Source: JBCCMQ01 sp039026235
GTDB lineage: Bacteria > Pseudomonadota > Alphaproteobacteria > Rhodobacterales > Rhodobacteraceae
Direction: 5' to 3'
Length of the DNA stretch: 64,000 nt
NCBI GenBank assembly: GCA_039026235.1
Contig: JBCCMQ010000006.1
Location: 1 to 64,000 of the forward strand
Of this stretch, positions 25,098-34,439 are shown piece after piece. The translations under genes and the position numbers were made by a program. Below the pieces are notes generated by a model, which did not search any database, was not told where the DNA came from, and saw nothing but the letters and a program-made list of their open reading frames with translations. Position 1 is the stretch's first letter. Each line of letters opens with the position of its first letter.

Positions 25098-26117
25098 ATG
25101 ACCCATCGCTTCCCGATCAAGGAAATTGCCCGGCAGGCCGCGCTCGGCACCGCGACCGTTGACCGGGTGCTGAACGGACGGGCCCATGTCAGCGCCCAAA
25201 CCAGAAATCGGGTGGTGGCGGCGATCACCGAGTTGGAGTTGCAGGAACAACAGCTCACGGCGCGCGGTCGGCGGATGTTCGTGGACATTGTCGTCGAAGC
25301 ACCGCGGCGCTTCAGCGATGAGATCAAGCGCACGACCAATGCCATTCTGGACACGGTCACGGCAGGTGTTTTTCGACCGCGCTTTGTCTTTCAGGAAACC
25401 ATGGGCGCCGGAGAGATCGAGGCGGTACTGGCCCGCATCGTCAAACGCGGCAGCCACGGTGTTTGCCTCAAGGCCCGCGACACGCCCGATGTGCGAGACG
25501 CGATCAATGCCTTGGACCGTGCGGGTATTCCGGTGGTGACTCTGGTGACGGACATTCCGGCTTCGCGCCGCGCGGCCTATGTAGGTGTCGACAACCTTGG
25601 CGCCGGGCGCACCGCCGCCTTTCTTGTCGCCAAAATGCTGGGCCAGTCAAAGGGCACGGTTTTCGCGACGCGCAGCCAGGACGCCTTTTTTGGCGAGGCA
25701 GAGCGCTTGCGGCAATTCAGCGAAACACTGGGCCAAAGCGCGCCGGGCCTGAAGGTCATCGACATTGTGGGCGGCGCCGGGCTTCCGGGAAAGACGGCCG
25801 ATCTTTTCAACCGGGTGCTGGCGAAGCATGGGCCCCCGGCGGCTATCTACAGCATGGGTGGCGGCAATGCCGCCATTTTCGATGCCCTGGCCGCGCGCAC
25901 CCTGTGCGATCTCGTCTTCATCGCCCATGACCTCGATGCCGAAAACCGCCGTCTGCTTGAGAAGGGCAAGCTGAGCTTTGTTCTGCAGCATGATCTAAAG
26001 ACCGACATGCGCCACGCCCTTATGGCCATTGCCGCGCGGCATGGGCTGGCACGGCCGGCACCCGAGATCCTGACCAGCGATCTGCAGATCGTGTCACCCT
26101 TCAACATGCCGTCCTGA
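25098..26117 (+). CDS. LacI family transcriptional regulator
   Basis: A 339-residue repressor-type protein. The N-terminal HTH and hinge helix read FPIKEIARQAALGTATVDRV then LNGRAHVS; the recognition helix has TVDRV where most LacI members have TVSRV. The periplasmic-binding-like ligand domain follows (YVGVDNLGAGRTAAFLVAKM). ATG 25098 gives a standard N-terminus; GTG 25071 is an in-frame alternative, and neither has a strong ribosome-binding site. It is divergent from the phytanoyl-CoA dioxygenase-like gene, its likely target. Confidence 0.9.
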   Translation: MTHRFPIKEIARQAALGTATVDRVLNGRAHVSAQTRNRVVAAITELELQEQQLTARGRRMFVDIVVEAPRRFSDEIKRTTNAILDTVTAGVFRPRFVFQETMGAGEIEAVLARIVKRGSHGVCLKARDTPDVRDAINALDRAGIPVVTLVTDIPASRRAAYVGVDNLGAGRTAAFLVAKMLGQSKGTVFATRSQDAFFGEAERLRQFSETLGQSAPGLKVIDIVGGAGLPGKTADLFNRVLAKHGPPAAIYSMGGGNAAIFDALAARTLCDLVFIAHDLDAENRRLLEKGKLSFVLQHDLKTDMRHALMAIAARHGLARPAPEILTSDLQIVSPFNMPS

Positions 26118-26394
26118 TGCGTGGGCCGCCCGCCCCGGCACCAAACCACCCCATGTGTCGCCCGCCACCCATGCCTTTGACCGAATGTCACCCTTCTCAC
26201 CCCTGCATCGCTAAAATCACGCCCAAACCTTGATTTTCTTCGCCCGCGCCCTTGCTTTCCGGCTGGGGCCGCCAACACAACGGCGCCGCAGACACCGCGC
26301 CGCTTCGGAGGAGGACCGGAGCCGGACCGACTTTGGTGGCGCACGCTGCAACAGGGATCCGGCCGAAATCTCGGCCACTTATGGGAGGATATCC

Positions 26395-27384
26395 ATGACC
26401 AAATCCGTCATGACGGCCATTGCTGCCGTTGCCGTTTCCACGACAGCCGGCTGGGCCGGCGGGCATCTGGACAAAACCGGCTGGCCGGAAAGCTTCACGG
26501 TCGGCACCGCATCGCAGGGCGGCACCTACTTCGCCTACGGTTCGGGCTGGGCGAACCTTGTCGCCGAAGAACTGGGCCTGTCGGGCGGCGGCGAAGTCAC
26601 CGGCGGACCCATGCAGAACATGGCCCTGGTTCACACCGGAGACGCTGCGTTCGGCATGACCACCATGGGTCCGGCGGCAGAATCGCTGGGCGGCACCAAC
26701 CCGATTGCCCCCGGCCTCGAGATGTCCGGCGCCTGCGCGATGTTCCCGATGTACCAGACGCCTTTCGCAGTCACGACGCTTGCCTCGACCGGCATCACTT
26801 CGATCTCGGACATCCCGGATGGTGCCAAGATCGGCTTCGGCCCGGCCGGATCGACCTCGGACACCTACTTCCCGCGCATGATGGAAACCCTCGGCGTGGA
26901 GTTTGAGCGTCGCAACGGCGGATGGAACGACCTCGCGGGTCAGCTTCAGGACGGCCTGCTGGACGTCATTGCTTTCGCAGCCGGCGTACCAACCCCGGCC
27001 GTCAGCCAGCTTGAAGTGCAAACCGACATCAACTTCATCGCCTTTACGCAGGAAGAAAAAGACCAGGTGCTGGAAGCTTACCCGGTGTCCTCGTTCATCA
27101 TTCCCTCTGACACGTACACGACGATGGAAGAAGACGCGCTGTCGGTTTCGATGTGGAACTTTGCGATCGCCAACTGCGACCTGCCCGAGACCTTTGTCGA
27201 GGCTGTTGTCGATGTCATCATGTCGGACAATGACCGCATGGTGAACATCCACAAGGCGGCCCGTTCAACCGTGCCCCAGAACTGGGACAAGAACGGTGTG
27301 CTGATGTGGCACCCCGGTGCGGCCAAGTGGTTCAAGGAAAACGCGGGCGCCGACATTCCGGATGACATGATCCACGGCATGTAA
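26395..27384 (+). CDS. TAXI family TRAP transporter substrate-binding protein
   Basis: A 329-residue periplasmic binding protein. The signal peptide is MTKSVMTAIAAVAVSTTAG with likely cleavage after an Ala-Gly stretch near residue 20-22. The mature part begins with the TAXI-type hallmark FTVGTASQGGTYFAYGSGWA. GGGAGG lies 6 bases before the ATG. The ligand is unknown; known TAXI proteins bind glutamate, 2-oxoglutarate or other acids. Its partner permease lies 1.2 kb downstream beyond an opposite-strand gene. Codon use looks adapted to high expression. Confidence 0.93.
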   Translation: MTKSVMTAIAAVAVSTTAGWAGGHLDKTGWPESFTVGTASQGGTYFAYGSGWANLVAEELGLSGGGEVTGGPMQNMALVHTGDAAFGMTTMGPAAESLGGTNPIAPGLEMSGACAMFPMYQTPFAVTTLASTGITSISDIPDGAKIGFGPAGSTSDTYFPRMMETLGVEFERRNGGWNDLAGQLQDGLLDVIAFAAGVPTPAVSQLEVQTDINFIAFTQEEKDQVLEAYPVSSFIIPSDTYTTMEEDALSVSMWNFAIANCDLPETFVEAVVDVIMSDNDRMVNIHKAARSTVPQNWDKNGVLMWHPGAAKWFKENAGADIPDDMIHGM

Positions 27385-27392
27385 TCTCCCAC

Positions 27393-27419
27393 GCCGGGCT
27401 GCCCCTGCGGTGGCCCGGC
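27393..27419 (+). other. Stable hairpin just after the TRAP binding-protein gene
   Basis: GCCGGGC/GCCCGGC form a 7-bp GC stem with a 13-nt loop 8 bp after the stop codon. There is no U-tract, so it may act as an mRNA-stabilising 3' end or a Rho-assisted stop rather than an intrinsic terminator. Confidence 0.45.
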
Positions 27420-27462
27420 CTTCGACCGGGCAAGCTCGATCCGGTCATCCGTAAGACAAGAG

Positions 27463-28479
27463 TTAATGCAACTTGCCCGCTGGTGCACCTCTAAGGCGCT
27501 GAACCGCGGGGACGAGAAGCCCCGTTACAATCGGAATCAGGACCAGTCCCAATGCCAGCCCGATGACCCCGTCCATCGCCGCGATGGCCATCCACTCTGC
27601 GAAGCCCTTTGCCGTCGGGACTGACGCGGTCAGAGACTTGGCGACGCCGTGGATCGTGTCGTAGGGCCAGTGCCAGCCAAGATCGTGCAGACCATGAACG
27701 ATAATGTTGCCCCCTACCCAAAGCATTGCTGCCGTGCCGATCGTCGATATAAAACGCATCACACCGGGCATTGCCTTGACGATACCGCGCCCCAGCGTCC
27801 TGACCGCCTGACCGGCGTCCGACTGGCTCAGCCGCAGGCCGAAATCATCCGCCTTCACCAGTATGGCGACGGCGCCGTAGACCAGCGCGGTGATACCGAT
27901 TGCAACCACCGCCAGCACCAGGGCCTGTATGACGATGCTGTCAGAGGTGATCGCCGCAAGGCTCAGCGTCATGATCTCAGCCGACAGGATGAAATCGGTC
28001 TTGATAGCACCTGCCACACGCTCTTTTTCCAGCCGCGCGGCATCGATGGTCTCGGGTCTTTTCGCGCCGTGATCCGCGTGCGGGGAAAACAGATGCCAGA
28101 CCTTTTCGGCCCCCTCAAAGCACAAGTACGCGCCGCCCAGCATCAGAAGCGGCGTCAGAAGCCAGGGCAGGAACGCGCTGAGCAAAAGCGCCGCCGGAAG
28201 CAAGACGACCAGCTTGTTGAAGAACGACGCCCGGGCAATCTGCCAGACAATCGGCAATTCACGCGCTGCGGGCAGCCCGGTGACGTATTTCGGCGTGACC
28301 GCCGCGTCGTCGATGACGATACCGGTTGCCTTGGCACCGGCCTTGGCGGCGTCATCGAGGACCGCCCCACCGATCTTGGCGCCGGTTTTGACCGCCTGCG
28401 CCGCGATATCGTCTACCTGTGCGGCGGCAAGCTTGGTCAAAGCCGCGACATCGTCCAAAAGCGCAAGAAGTCCGCTCAT
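27463..28479 (-). CDS. DUF808 (YedI-like) membrane protein
   Basis: A 338-residue inner-membrane protein. It begins with the family pattern GLLALLDDVAALTKLAA, has the conserved NRELP-like stretch AARELPIVWQIAR and a long hydrophobic region LLPAALLLSAFLPWLLTPLLML, and ends with further membrane segments. The function is unknown. The ATG at 28479 is chosen by similarity to YedI; the frame is open 20 codons upstream. It sits antisense between the TAXI binding-protein and permease genes. Confidence 0.9.
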   Translation of the reverse strand: MSGLLALLDDVAALTKLAAAQVDDIAAQAVKTGAKIGGAVLDDAAKAGAKATGIVIDDAAVTPKYVTGLPAARELPIVWQIARASFFNKLVVLLPAALLLSAFLPWLLTPLLMLGGAYLCFEGAEKVWHLFSPHADHGAKRPETIDAARLEKERVAGAIKTDFILSAEIMTLSLAAITSDSIVIQALVLAVVAIGITALVYGAVAILVKADDFGLRLSQSDAGQAVRTLGRGIVKAMPGVMRFISTIGTAAMLWVGGNIIVHGLHDLGWHWPYDTIHGVAKSLTASVPTAKGFAEWMAIAAMDGVIGLALGLVLIPIVTGLLVPAVQRLRGAPAGKLH

Positions 28480-28605
28480 CGCTTGCCACCAGATCAGGAT
28501 ACCGTTGGACGCAGTTAGAGCGATTCGGCACGGAACCAAAAGCCGCTATAGGATGTTCGCCGCCAGCGCGGCTTGGGGCAAAGCCGCCCGGAAAGGGATC
28601 AGAAA

Positions 28606-30837
28606 ATGAACGAGGCAACCCAGATTGAAGATCGCGTGATCGCCGAAGGCGTCGATGATGAACCGGCGGAAAAGAACCGGCGACAGTTCGCTGGGCGCAG
28701 TCTGGTGCTGGTCGCGACGCTGGCCGGGCTTTACGCTGCGTTCCACATGGCGGCGCTGAACGGGGTGTCGATCCGCGAATACATCGGCATCACAGTGCCT
28801 TTTCTGCCGACATTCCCGCTCGAGACCTGGAACTTCCGGATCGTTCACGTGGCGGGCGCCCTGTTCCTGGGTTTCATCATGTTCGCGGCCTATGATTTCC
28901 GGGGCGAAGAACGCCCCGAAACGCCGACCCTGGGGCTGGTCGGTCTGGCGTTGATGGCGCCGGCCATTTTCGCATGCTGCACGGCGATCTACTTCTCGAC
29001 ACAGATCGCCGGCGGGCTGGCCTGGAACGGGATCGATCCGACGATCAAGTTCAATGAACAATGGCTGTTTGGCGCACCGCTTCTGGTGGCGACGGTGGGC
29101 GGGATCGTCGTCGGATGGTTCCACCGGCGAACGCGCAGCGGTTTTTCATCGGTGGATCTGGTTCTGGGTGTCTGCGGTATCGCGGTCGCGATCTACCTGA
29201 TCACAATCTACGGCACGCTGATGCGCAATTCGACAGGCACACCCTTTGCCCCCATCGGCATATCGCTGGCGGCCCTTGCCGGCACCCTGCTGATCATGGA
29301 GATGACGCGCCGGGTGGCCGGGCTGGCCCTGGTGATCATCGCCACGATTTTCCTGATCTATGTGTTCGCTGGCCAGTACATGCCCGGGTTTCTGAATTCA
29401 CCGGCCATATCTTGGCAAAGGTTCTTCAGCCAGGTCTATACCGATGCGGGCATTCTGGGCCCGACGACGGCCGTCAGTTCGACCTACATCATCCTGTTCA
29501 TCATCTTTGCGGCCTTCCTGCAGGCCTCGAAGGTGGGTGATTACTTCGTCAACTTCGCCTTCGCCGCCGCCGGGCGTGCCCGTGGCGGGCCGGCCAAGGT
29601 GGCCATCTTCGCAAGCGGTCTGATGGGCATGATCAACGGGACGAGCGCCGGGAACGTGGTCGCCACCGGCTCGCTTACCATCCCTTTGATGAAGAAGGTG
29701 GGCTATCACAAGAAAACCGCCGGCGCGGTTGAGGCCGCCGCCTCGACGGGCGGTCAGATCATGCCACCGATCATGGGCGCGGGCGCCTTCATCATGGCCG
29801 AGATCACCGGCATCCCCTATACCGAGATCGCCGTCGCCGCGATCATCCCGGCCGTTCTTTACTTCGTCTCGGTCTATTTCATGGTCGATTTTGAGGCCGC
29901 CAAGCTCGGCATGCGCGGCATGTCGGAAGACGAGTTGCCGAAATTCAACCGCATGGTCCGGCAGGTCTACCTGTTCCTTCCGATCATCATCCTGATCTAT
30001 GCGCTGTTTTCCGGCTATTCGGTGATCCGGGCGGGCACCTTGGCGACGCTGGCAGCTGCGGTGGTCAGCTGGCTGACGCCCCACCGGATGGGGCCGCGCG
30101 CCATCGGCAAGGCCTTTGAGCTTGCGGGCACCATGTCGATCCAGATCATCGCGGTCTGCGCCTGCGCCGGGATCATCGTTGGCGTAATCAGCCTGACGGG
30201 TGTCGGCGCGCGCTTTTCGGCGCTGCTTCTCGGTCTGGCCCAGGCCAGCCAGCTTCTGGCGCTGATCTTCGCGATGTGCATCGCCATTCTATTGGGCATG
30301 GGCATGCCCACCACAGCCGCCTATGCCGTCGCCGCCAGCGTCGTGGCGCCGGGTCTCGTCCAACTGGGAATCCCGCTGCTGACCGCACATTTCTTCGTCT
30401 TCTATTTCGCCGTCTTGTCGGCGATCACGCCGCCTGTGGCGCTGGCGAGTTATGCGGCCGCCGGCATATCGGGCGCAAACCCGATGGAGACATCGGTGGC
30501 GTCATTCAAGATCGGCATCGCCGCCTTCATCGTACCCTTCATGTTCTTCTACAACAGCGCCATCTTGATGGACGGGTCTTGGTTTGAAGTGGCACGGGCG
30601 GGCGCGACGGCTGTCTTTGGCGTCTTTCTCTTGTCGGGCGGGGTTCAGGGCTGGTTCATGAAAGGCCGCGCGGCCTGGTATCTGCGGCTCGTTCTGATCC
30701 TGGCGGCGCTGTTCATGATCGAAGGGGGCGGCGTCACCGATCTGATTGGCATTGCGCTCGCGGCCGCCGCCTTCTTCGTCCAGCGGGTCATCCGCCCCGA
30801 TCCTGATGCGCAACTTCGCGTCCGAGGCGCCGACTGA
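28606..30837 (+). CDS. TRAP transporter permease, fused DctQM type (TAXI system)
   Basis: A 743-residue inner-membrane protein with about 16-18 hydrophobic segments. The small (DctQ-like) and large (DctM-like) subunits are fused as usual for TAXI systems. Large-subunit hallmarks include GLMGMINGTSAGNVVATGS, AASTGGQIMPPIMGAGAF and GMGMPTTAAYAVAAS. The start at 28606 follows AAGGGA; the frame is open 11 codons upstream. It imports the ligand delivered by the binding protein at 26.4 kb using an ion gradient. The DUF808 gene separates the two. Confidence 0.94.
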   Translation: MNEATQIEDRVIAEGVDDEPAEKNRRQFAGRSLVLVATLAGLYAAFHMAALNGVSIREYIGITVPFLPTFPLETWNFRIVHVAGALFLGFIMFAAYDFRGEERPETPTLGLVGLALMAPAIFACCTAIYFSTQIAGGLAWNGIDPTIKFNEQWLFGAPLLVATVGGIVVGWFHRRTRSGFSSVDLVLGVCGIAVAIYLITIYGTLMRNSTGTPFAPIGISLAALAGTLLIMEMTRRVAGLALVIIATIFLIYVFAGQYMPGFLNSPAISWQRFFSQVYTDAGILGPTTAVSSTYIILFIIFAAFLQASKVGDYFVNFAFAAAGRARGGPAKVAIFASGLMGMINGTSAGNVVATGSLTIPLMKKVGYHKKTAGAVEAAASTGGQIMPPIMGAGAFIMAEITGIPYTEIAVAAIIPAVLYFVSVYFMVDFEAAKLGMRGMSEDELPKFNRMVRQVYLFLPIIILIYALFSGYSVIRAGTLATLAAAVVSWLTPHRMGPRAIGKAFELAGTMSIQIIAVCACAGIIVGVISLTGVGARFSALLLGLAQASQLLALIFAMCIAILLGMGMPTTAAYAVAASVVAPGLVQLGIPLLTAHFFVFYFAVLSAITPPVALASYAAAGISGANPMETSVASFKIGIAAFIVPFMFFYNSAILMDGSWFEVARAGATAVFGVFLLSGGVQGWFMKGRAAWYLRLVLILAALFMIEGGGVTDLIGIALAAAAFFVQRVIRPDPDAQLRVRGAD

Positions 30838-30922
30838 GCCGGGTCACCGGATCGCGCCAAGGCGCGGGTTGCAACCGCCCCGGGGCTGGCTGACCATGGG
30901 CGGGCCAAGCTAGGAATGGCCG

Positions 30923-32134
30923 ATGTCCCTCGCCCGCGTCAGACAGTCACCCGTGGACCCTGCCTTTGTGCAGGATCCCTACCCGTTCTACGCACGGGCC
31001 CGCGGCCTGGGCGATCTGGTGTTCTGGGAAGACTACGACCTCGTCTGCGCCACCACGCACCGCGCCGTGCAAGAGGTGCTGCGCGACCGGCGCATGGGCC
31101 GCGAACCTCCCGCCGGGTCTGAAATCGCCGTCCCGGATCATGCGACTGCGTTCTATGACATCGAAGCCCATTCCATGCTGGAACTTGAACCACCGCGTCA
31201 CACGCGGCTGCGCGGCTTGGTGCTGCGCGCCTTCACCACCCGACGGATTGCAACGCTCGCGCCAGAGATCGAAGCGCTCTGCCATGACATGATTGACGGC
31301 TTCGGCAGTGACCAGGTTGACCTCTTGCCTGCCTATTGCGCGCCCCTGCCCGTGACCATCATCGCCCGCCTTCTGGGCGTGCCCGAGGACATGGGCCCGA
31401 AGCTATTAAATTGGTCCAACGCCATGGTCGCCATGTATCAGGCCCGCCGTACAGAAGACATCGAACGGGCCTCCGCCGCGGCCGCCCGGGACTTTGCCGA
31501 TTTTCTGCGGGGTTATGTAATCGAGCGACAGTCGCAACCGGCAGACGATCTGATCACGCATCTGATTGCCGCCGAAGAAGACGGCGCCCGGCTGTCGACG
31601 GACGAACTTATCTCGACCTGCATACTGCTTCTGAATGCCGGGCACGAAGCCACTGTTCACACGCTGGGAAACGGCATTCGGGCCCTGATAGAGCACCGCG
31701 CCACCGCGTCTGTTGTCGGCACGGAAGACAGATGCAAGGCCGCTGTCGAAGAGGTGCTGCGCTGGGATCCGCCGCTTCATATGTTCACCCGGTATATCTA
31801 CGAAGAGATGACTATTTTCGGTCATACGTTCAGGCGCGGCGATCAGGTGGCTTGCCTTTTGGGTTCGGCCAACCGCGATGATACGGTCTGGCCCGATGCC
31901 GCGCGTTTCGACCCGTCCCGGGCGGTCACGACAAACTCGGCGTTCGGCGCCGGACGGCATTTTTGCATTGGCGCGCCTCTGGCCCGGCTAGAGCTACAGA
32001 TCGCCCTGCGCGTTCTGTTTCAGCGCCTTCCGGCGCTCGCCCTTGTCGGACAGCCCGAATTCGCGGATCTCTATCACTTTCACGGCCTCAGCGCCTTGCC
32101 CGCGGCCCCGATCGGCCACGCCTTGGCGGGCTAA
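30923..32134 (+). CDS. Cytochrome P450
   Basis: A 403-residue soluble class I bacterial P450. The I-helix oxygen-activation motif is LNAGHEAT near 237-244, the K-helix ExxR is EEVLR, and the heme-binding loop is FGAGRHFCIGAPLAR with the thiolate Cys near residue 347. No ferredoxin or reductase gene adjoins it, so electrons must come from elsewhere. The substrate is unknown. Its stop codon overlaps that of the convergent Lrp-type gene by 3 bp. An AGGA site precedes the ATG. Confidence 0.95.
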   Translation: MSLARVRQSPVDPAFVQDPYPFYARARGLGDLVFWEDYDLVCATTHRAVQEVLRDRRMGREPPAGSEIAVPDHATAFYDIEAHSMLELEPPRHTRLRGLVLRAFTTRRIATLAPEIEALCHDMIDGFGSDQVDLLPAYCAPLPVTIIARLLGVPEDMGPKLLNWSNAMVAMYQARRTEDIERASAAAARDFADFLRGYVIERQSQPADDLITHLIAAEEDGARLSTDELISTCILLLNAGHEATVHTLGNGIRALIEHRATASVVGTEDRCKAAVEEVLRWDPPLHMFTRYIYEEMTIFGHTFRRGDQVACLLGSANRDDTVWPDAARFDPSRAVTTNSAFGAGRHFCIGAPLARLELQIALRVLFQRLPALALVGQPEFADLYHFHGLSALPAAPIGHALAG

Positions 32135-32592
32135 AGCGGCAGCATCGTGGTCGATTTGATCTCTTCCATGGAAAGCAGGGCGGTCACGTTGTAGATCCGC
32201 ACCTCGGAGATCAGCGCCTGGTAGAAGACATCATAGGCCCGCGCGTTCTCGACCCGAACCTTCAGGATATAGTCGATCTCGCCCGCCAATCGGTGCGCTT
32301 CCAGCACTTCAGGGCGGGCGTTCAGCGCGTTCAGAAACTTCTCCTGCCACTCTGCCTCGTGCTCTGACGTCCGGATCAGGACAAAGAAACATGCTTCAAA
32401 ACCAAGCGCTTCGGCGTCCAGAAGAACCGTGTTCTGGCGGATCACGCCCGCCTGGCGCAGTTTCTTCACGCGGTTCCAAACCGGCGTTTTCGAACTGCCG
32501 ACCGCGCGGGCGATATCATCCAGTGACTGCCCCGCATCCTCTTGCATCGCCGCAAGAATTTTCCGGTCCGTTTCATCGATGCGAACATTCAT
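32131..32592 (-). CDS. Lrp/AsnC family transcriptional regulator
   Basis: A 153-residue regulator. The N-terminal HTH (ILAAMQEDAGQSLDDIARAV then SSKTPVWNRVKKLRQAGVI) is followed by the RAM ligand-binding domain. It is divergent from the cysG operon, with 138 bp between the start codons, and the repeated TTGTCCT sites in that gap make it the likely regulator of sulfate assimilation here. The effector is unknown. Confidence 0.93.
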   Translation of the reverse strand: MNVRIDETDRKILAAMQEDAGQSLDDIARAVGSSKTPVWNRVKKLRQAGVIRQNTVLLDAEALGFEACFFVLIRTSEHEAEWQEKFLNALNARPEVLEAHRLAGEIDYILKVRVENARAYDVFYQALISEVRIYNVTALLSMEEIKSTTMLPL

Positions 32593-32642
32593 TCCTGCCT
32601 CCGCCTGCCAATGGTCGTTTTGTTCCTACTCACAACGCTGAT

Positions 32643-32697
32643 AGGACATTTGTCCTTATTTAGTCTGACATATGGGCCTTGAAAAGAAAATTGTCCT
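32643..32697. promoter_or_regulatory. Probable operator of the cys operon: AGGACA/TGTCCT palindrome plus a repeated half-site
   Basis: AGGACATTTGTCCT (32643-32656) is a palindrome with 6-bp arms and a TT centre. A second TTGTCCT half-site lies at 32691-32697, 41 bp from the first, close to four helical turns. Spaced sites of this sort suit the multimeric Lrp/AsnC proteins, and one is encoded next to it. Confidence 0.6.
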
Positions 32698-32730
32698 ATA
32701 TTGAGCTCAATAAATTGCGGAGAACCATCC

Positions 32731-34131
32731 ATGCAGCATTTTCCGATCTTTCTGGCCGTCGCTGGTCGCCGGATCGTGGTCTCGGGCGGCGGCGAGGCCG
32801 CGCTGGCCAAGCTGCGCCTGCTCTTGAAGACCGAAGGGCGGATCACGGTTTTTGCCGAACAGCCCATGGCCGAAGTCCGGGAACTGGCCGATCGGGGTAA
32901 GATTCACCTGGTCGAACGCCGTCTGGCGCCCGGCGATGCGATGTGCGCCGCGCTGTTTTACGCCGCCAACGACGACGCCGACGAAGACGCCCGGGTCACC
33001 CGGCTTGCCCAGGCGGACGGCGCCCTGACCAATTGGGTCGACAATCTGGCCGAAAGCCAGTTCATAACGCCGGCCATCGTGGACCGGGATCCGGTCACTG
33101 TCGCCATCGGAACCGAAGGGGCGGCACCGGTTCTTGCCCGGGCAATCAAGCGCGATCTGGAAGAGCGTCTGCCCGTTTCTCTGGGTCTCTTGGCCCGCAT
33201 CGGCAAGCTGTTCCGGGACCGGGCCGAGGCGCTGCCCTTCGGGCGAAAAAGAAGGGACTTCTGGTCCGATTTCTATTTTCGCGCCGGTCCGCAAGCGCTT
33301 GAAAGCGGGGGCACCGATGCGGTGCAACCCGCGCTCTCCGATCTTCTCGAGACGCACTTGCAGACGGACGCCCGCCACGGCGCCGTGGCCCTCGTGGGCG
33401 CGGGCCCCGGCGATCCGGAGCTTCTGACGCTGAAAGCGCGGACCGCACTGCACGAGGCCGATGTGGTCATCCACGACCGTCTGGTCGCGCCAGAAATCCT
33501 GGAACTGGCCCGGCGCGAGGCGAGGTTGATCGCCGCCGGAAAGGAAGGTTTCGGTCCGTCAGTCAGTCAGGAAGACATTAATGATCTGATGATTGCCCAC
33601 GCCCGATCGGGCGGACAGGTTGTTCGGCTTAAGTCGGGGGATCCGGCGGTATTCGGGCGGCTTGACGAAGAGATCAGCGCACTTGATGCCGCGGGCGTTC
33701 CCTGGCGGATCGTCCCGGGCATCACCGCCGCCAGCGCCGCCGCCGCCGCAATCGGACAAAGCCTGACCCAGCGCGGCCGAAACTCGGCCCTGCGGGTTAT
33801 CACTGGTCACGACACCAAGGGGTTTGCCGACCACGATTGGCGCGCCCTCGCCCGCCCGGGCGAGGTGGCGGCCATTTACATGGGCAAGCGCGCGGCGCGT
33901 TTCTTTCAGGGCCGGCTGATCATGCATGGCGCCGATCCCGCAACGCCGGTGACCTTCATCGAGAATGCATCGCGCAGCAGCCAGCGGATCGTGTCGACGA
34001 CGCTGGCGGACATGGCGCGGGAACTTGAGCATGCAGGCCTTGATGGCCCGGTTCTGACCTTCTTCGGCCTGGCGCCCCGCGCAGCGATGGACGCGGCCGA
34101 GCACATTCAAACCAAAGAGGCCGCGCTATGA
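32731..34131 (+). CDS. cysG: Siroheme synthase (multifunctional CysG)
   Basis: Makes siroheme for the sulfite reductase encoded downstream: SAM-dependent methylation of uroporphyrinogen III, then NAD-dependent oxidation and iron insertion. The 466-residue fusion has an N-terminal dehydrogenase/chelatase part (Rossmann loop VVSGGGEAALAKL, NWVDN with the catalytic-type Asp) and a C-terminal methyltransferase (VALVGAGPGDPELLTLKA, then VPGITAAS). Two features differ from E. coli CysG by eye alignment: Ala in place of Ser128 (GAAPVLAR), and GDPAVFGRLDEE in place of GDPFIFGRGGEE. It leads the operon and overlaps the DUF2849 gene as ATGA. Confidence 0.95.
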   Translation: MQHFPIFLAVAGRRIVVSGGGEAALAKLRLLLKTEGRITVFAEQPMAEVRELADRGKIHLVERRLAPGDAMCAALFYAANDDADEDARVTRLAQADGALTNWVDNLAESQFITPAIVDRDPVTVAIGTEGAAPVLARAIKRDLEERLPVSLGLLARIGKLFRDRAEALPFGRKRRDFWSDFYFRAGPQALESGGTDAVQPALSDLLETHLQTDARHGAVALVGAGPGDPELLTLKARTALHEADVVIHDRLVAPEILELARREARLIAAGKEGFGPSVSQEDINDLMIAHARSGGQVVRLKSGDPAVFGRLDEEISALDAAGVPWRIVPGITAASAAAAAIGQSLTQRGRNSALRVITGHDTKGFADHDWRALARPGEVAAIYMGKRAARFFQGRLIMHGADPATPVTFIENASRSSQRIVSTTLADMARELEHAGLDGPVLTFFGLAPRAAMDAAEHIQTKEAAL

Positions 34132-34439
34132 GCAGAAAGTTCACACCCAAGGTGCTGACCGGTAACAGGCTGCTTCAAGGCGATGTCGTCTGGATGGCCA
34201 GTGACGGCACCTGGACAGAACGCATGGCCGCAGCGCGGCTGTTCCTAGAGGCCGAAGACGCCCAGGCGGCGCTGGATCAGGCCGAGAAGAACCAGCAGGA
34301 CCAGATCGTCGGCGCCTATCTGGCCGATGCCAGCCCCGGCGGCGCCGGGCCGGAACCCACCCATTTCCGCGAGGCATTCCGGCGGCGGGGGCCGTCGAAC
34401 TATGCCCACGGCAAACAGGCAGAGGGCACCCATGTATAA
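34128..34439 (+). CDS. DUF2849 family protein
   Basis: A 103-residue soluble protein of unknown function, found in alphaproteobacterial cys operons between cysG and the sulfite reductase gene. The family pattern KVLTGNRLLQGDVVWM is at the N-terminus. Its start overlaps the cysG stop as ATGA and its end overlaps the next start by 8 bp, so it is translationally coupled on both sides. A role in sulfite reduction is inferred only from this position. Confidence 0.9.
   Translation: MSRKFTPKVLTGNRLLQGDVVWMASDGTWTERMAAARLFLEAEDAQAALDQAEKNQQDQIVGAYLADASPGGAGPEPTHFREAFRRRGPSNYAHGKQAEGTHV

Noticed and set aside
32593..32730. Riboswitch in front of cysG
   Set aside because: The leader is short and AT-rich with operator-like repeats; no aptamer-like conserved stems could be seen.
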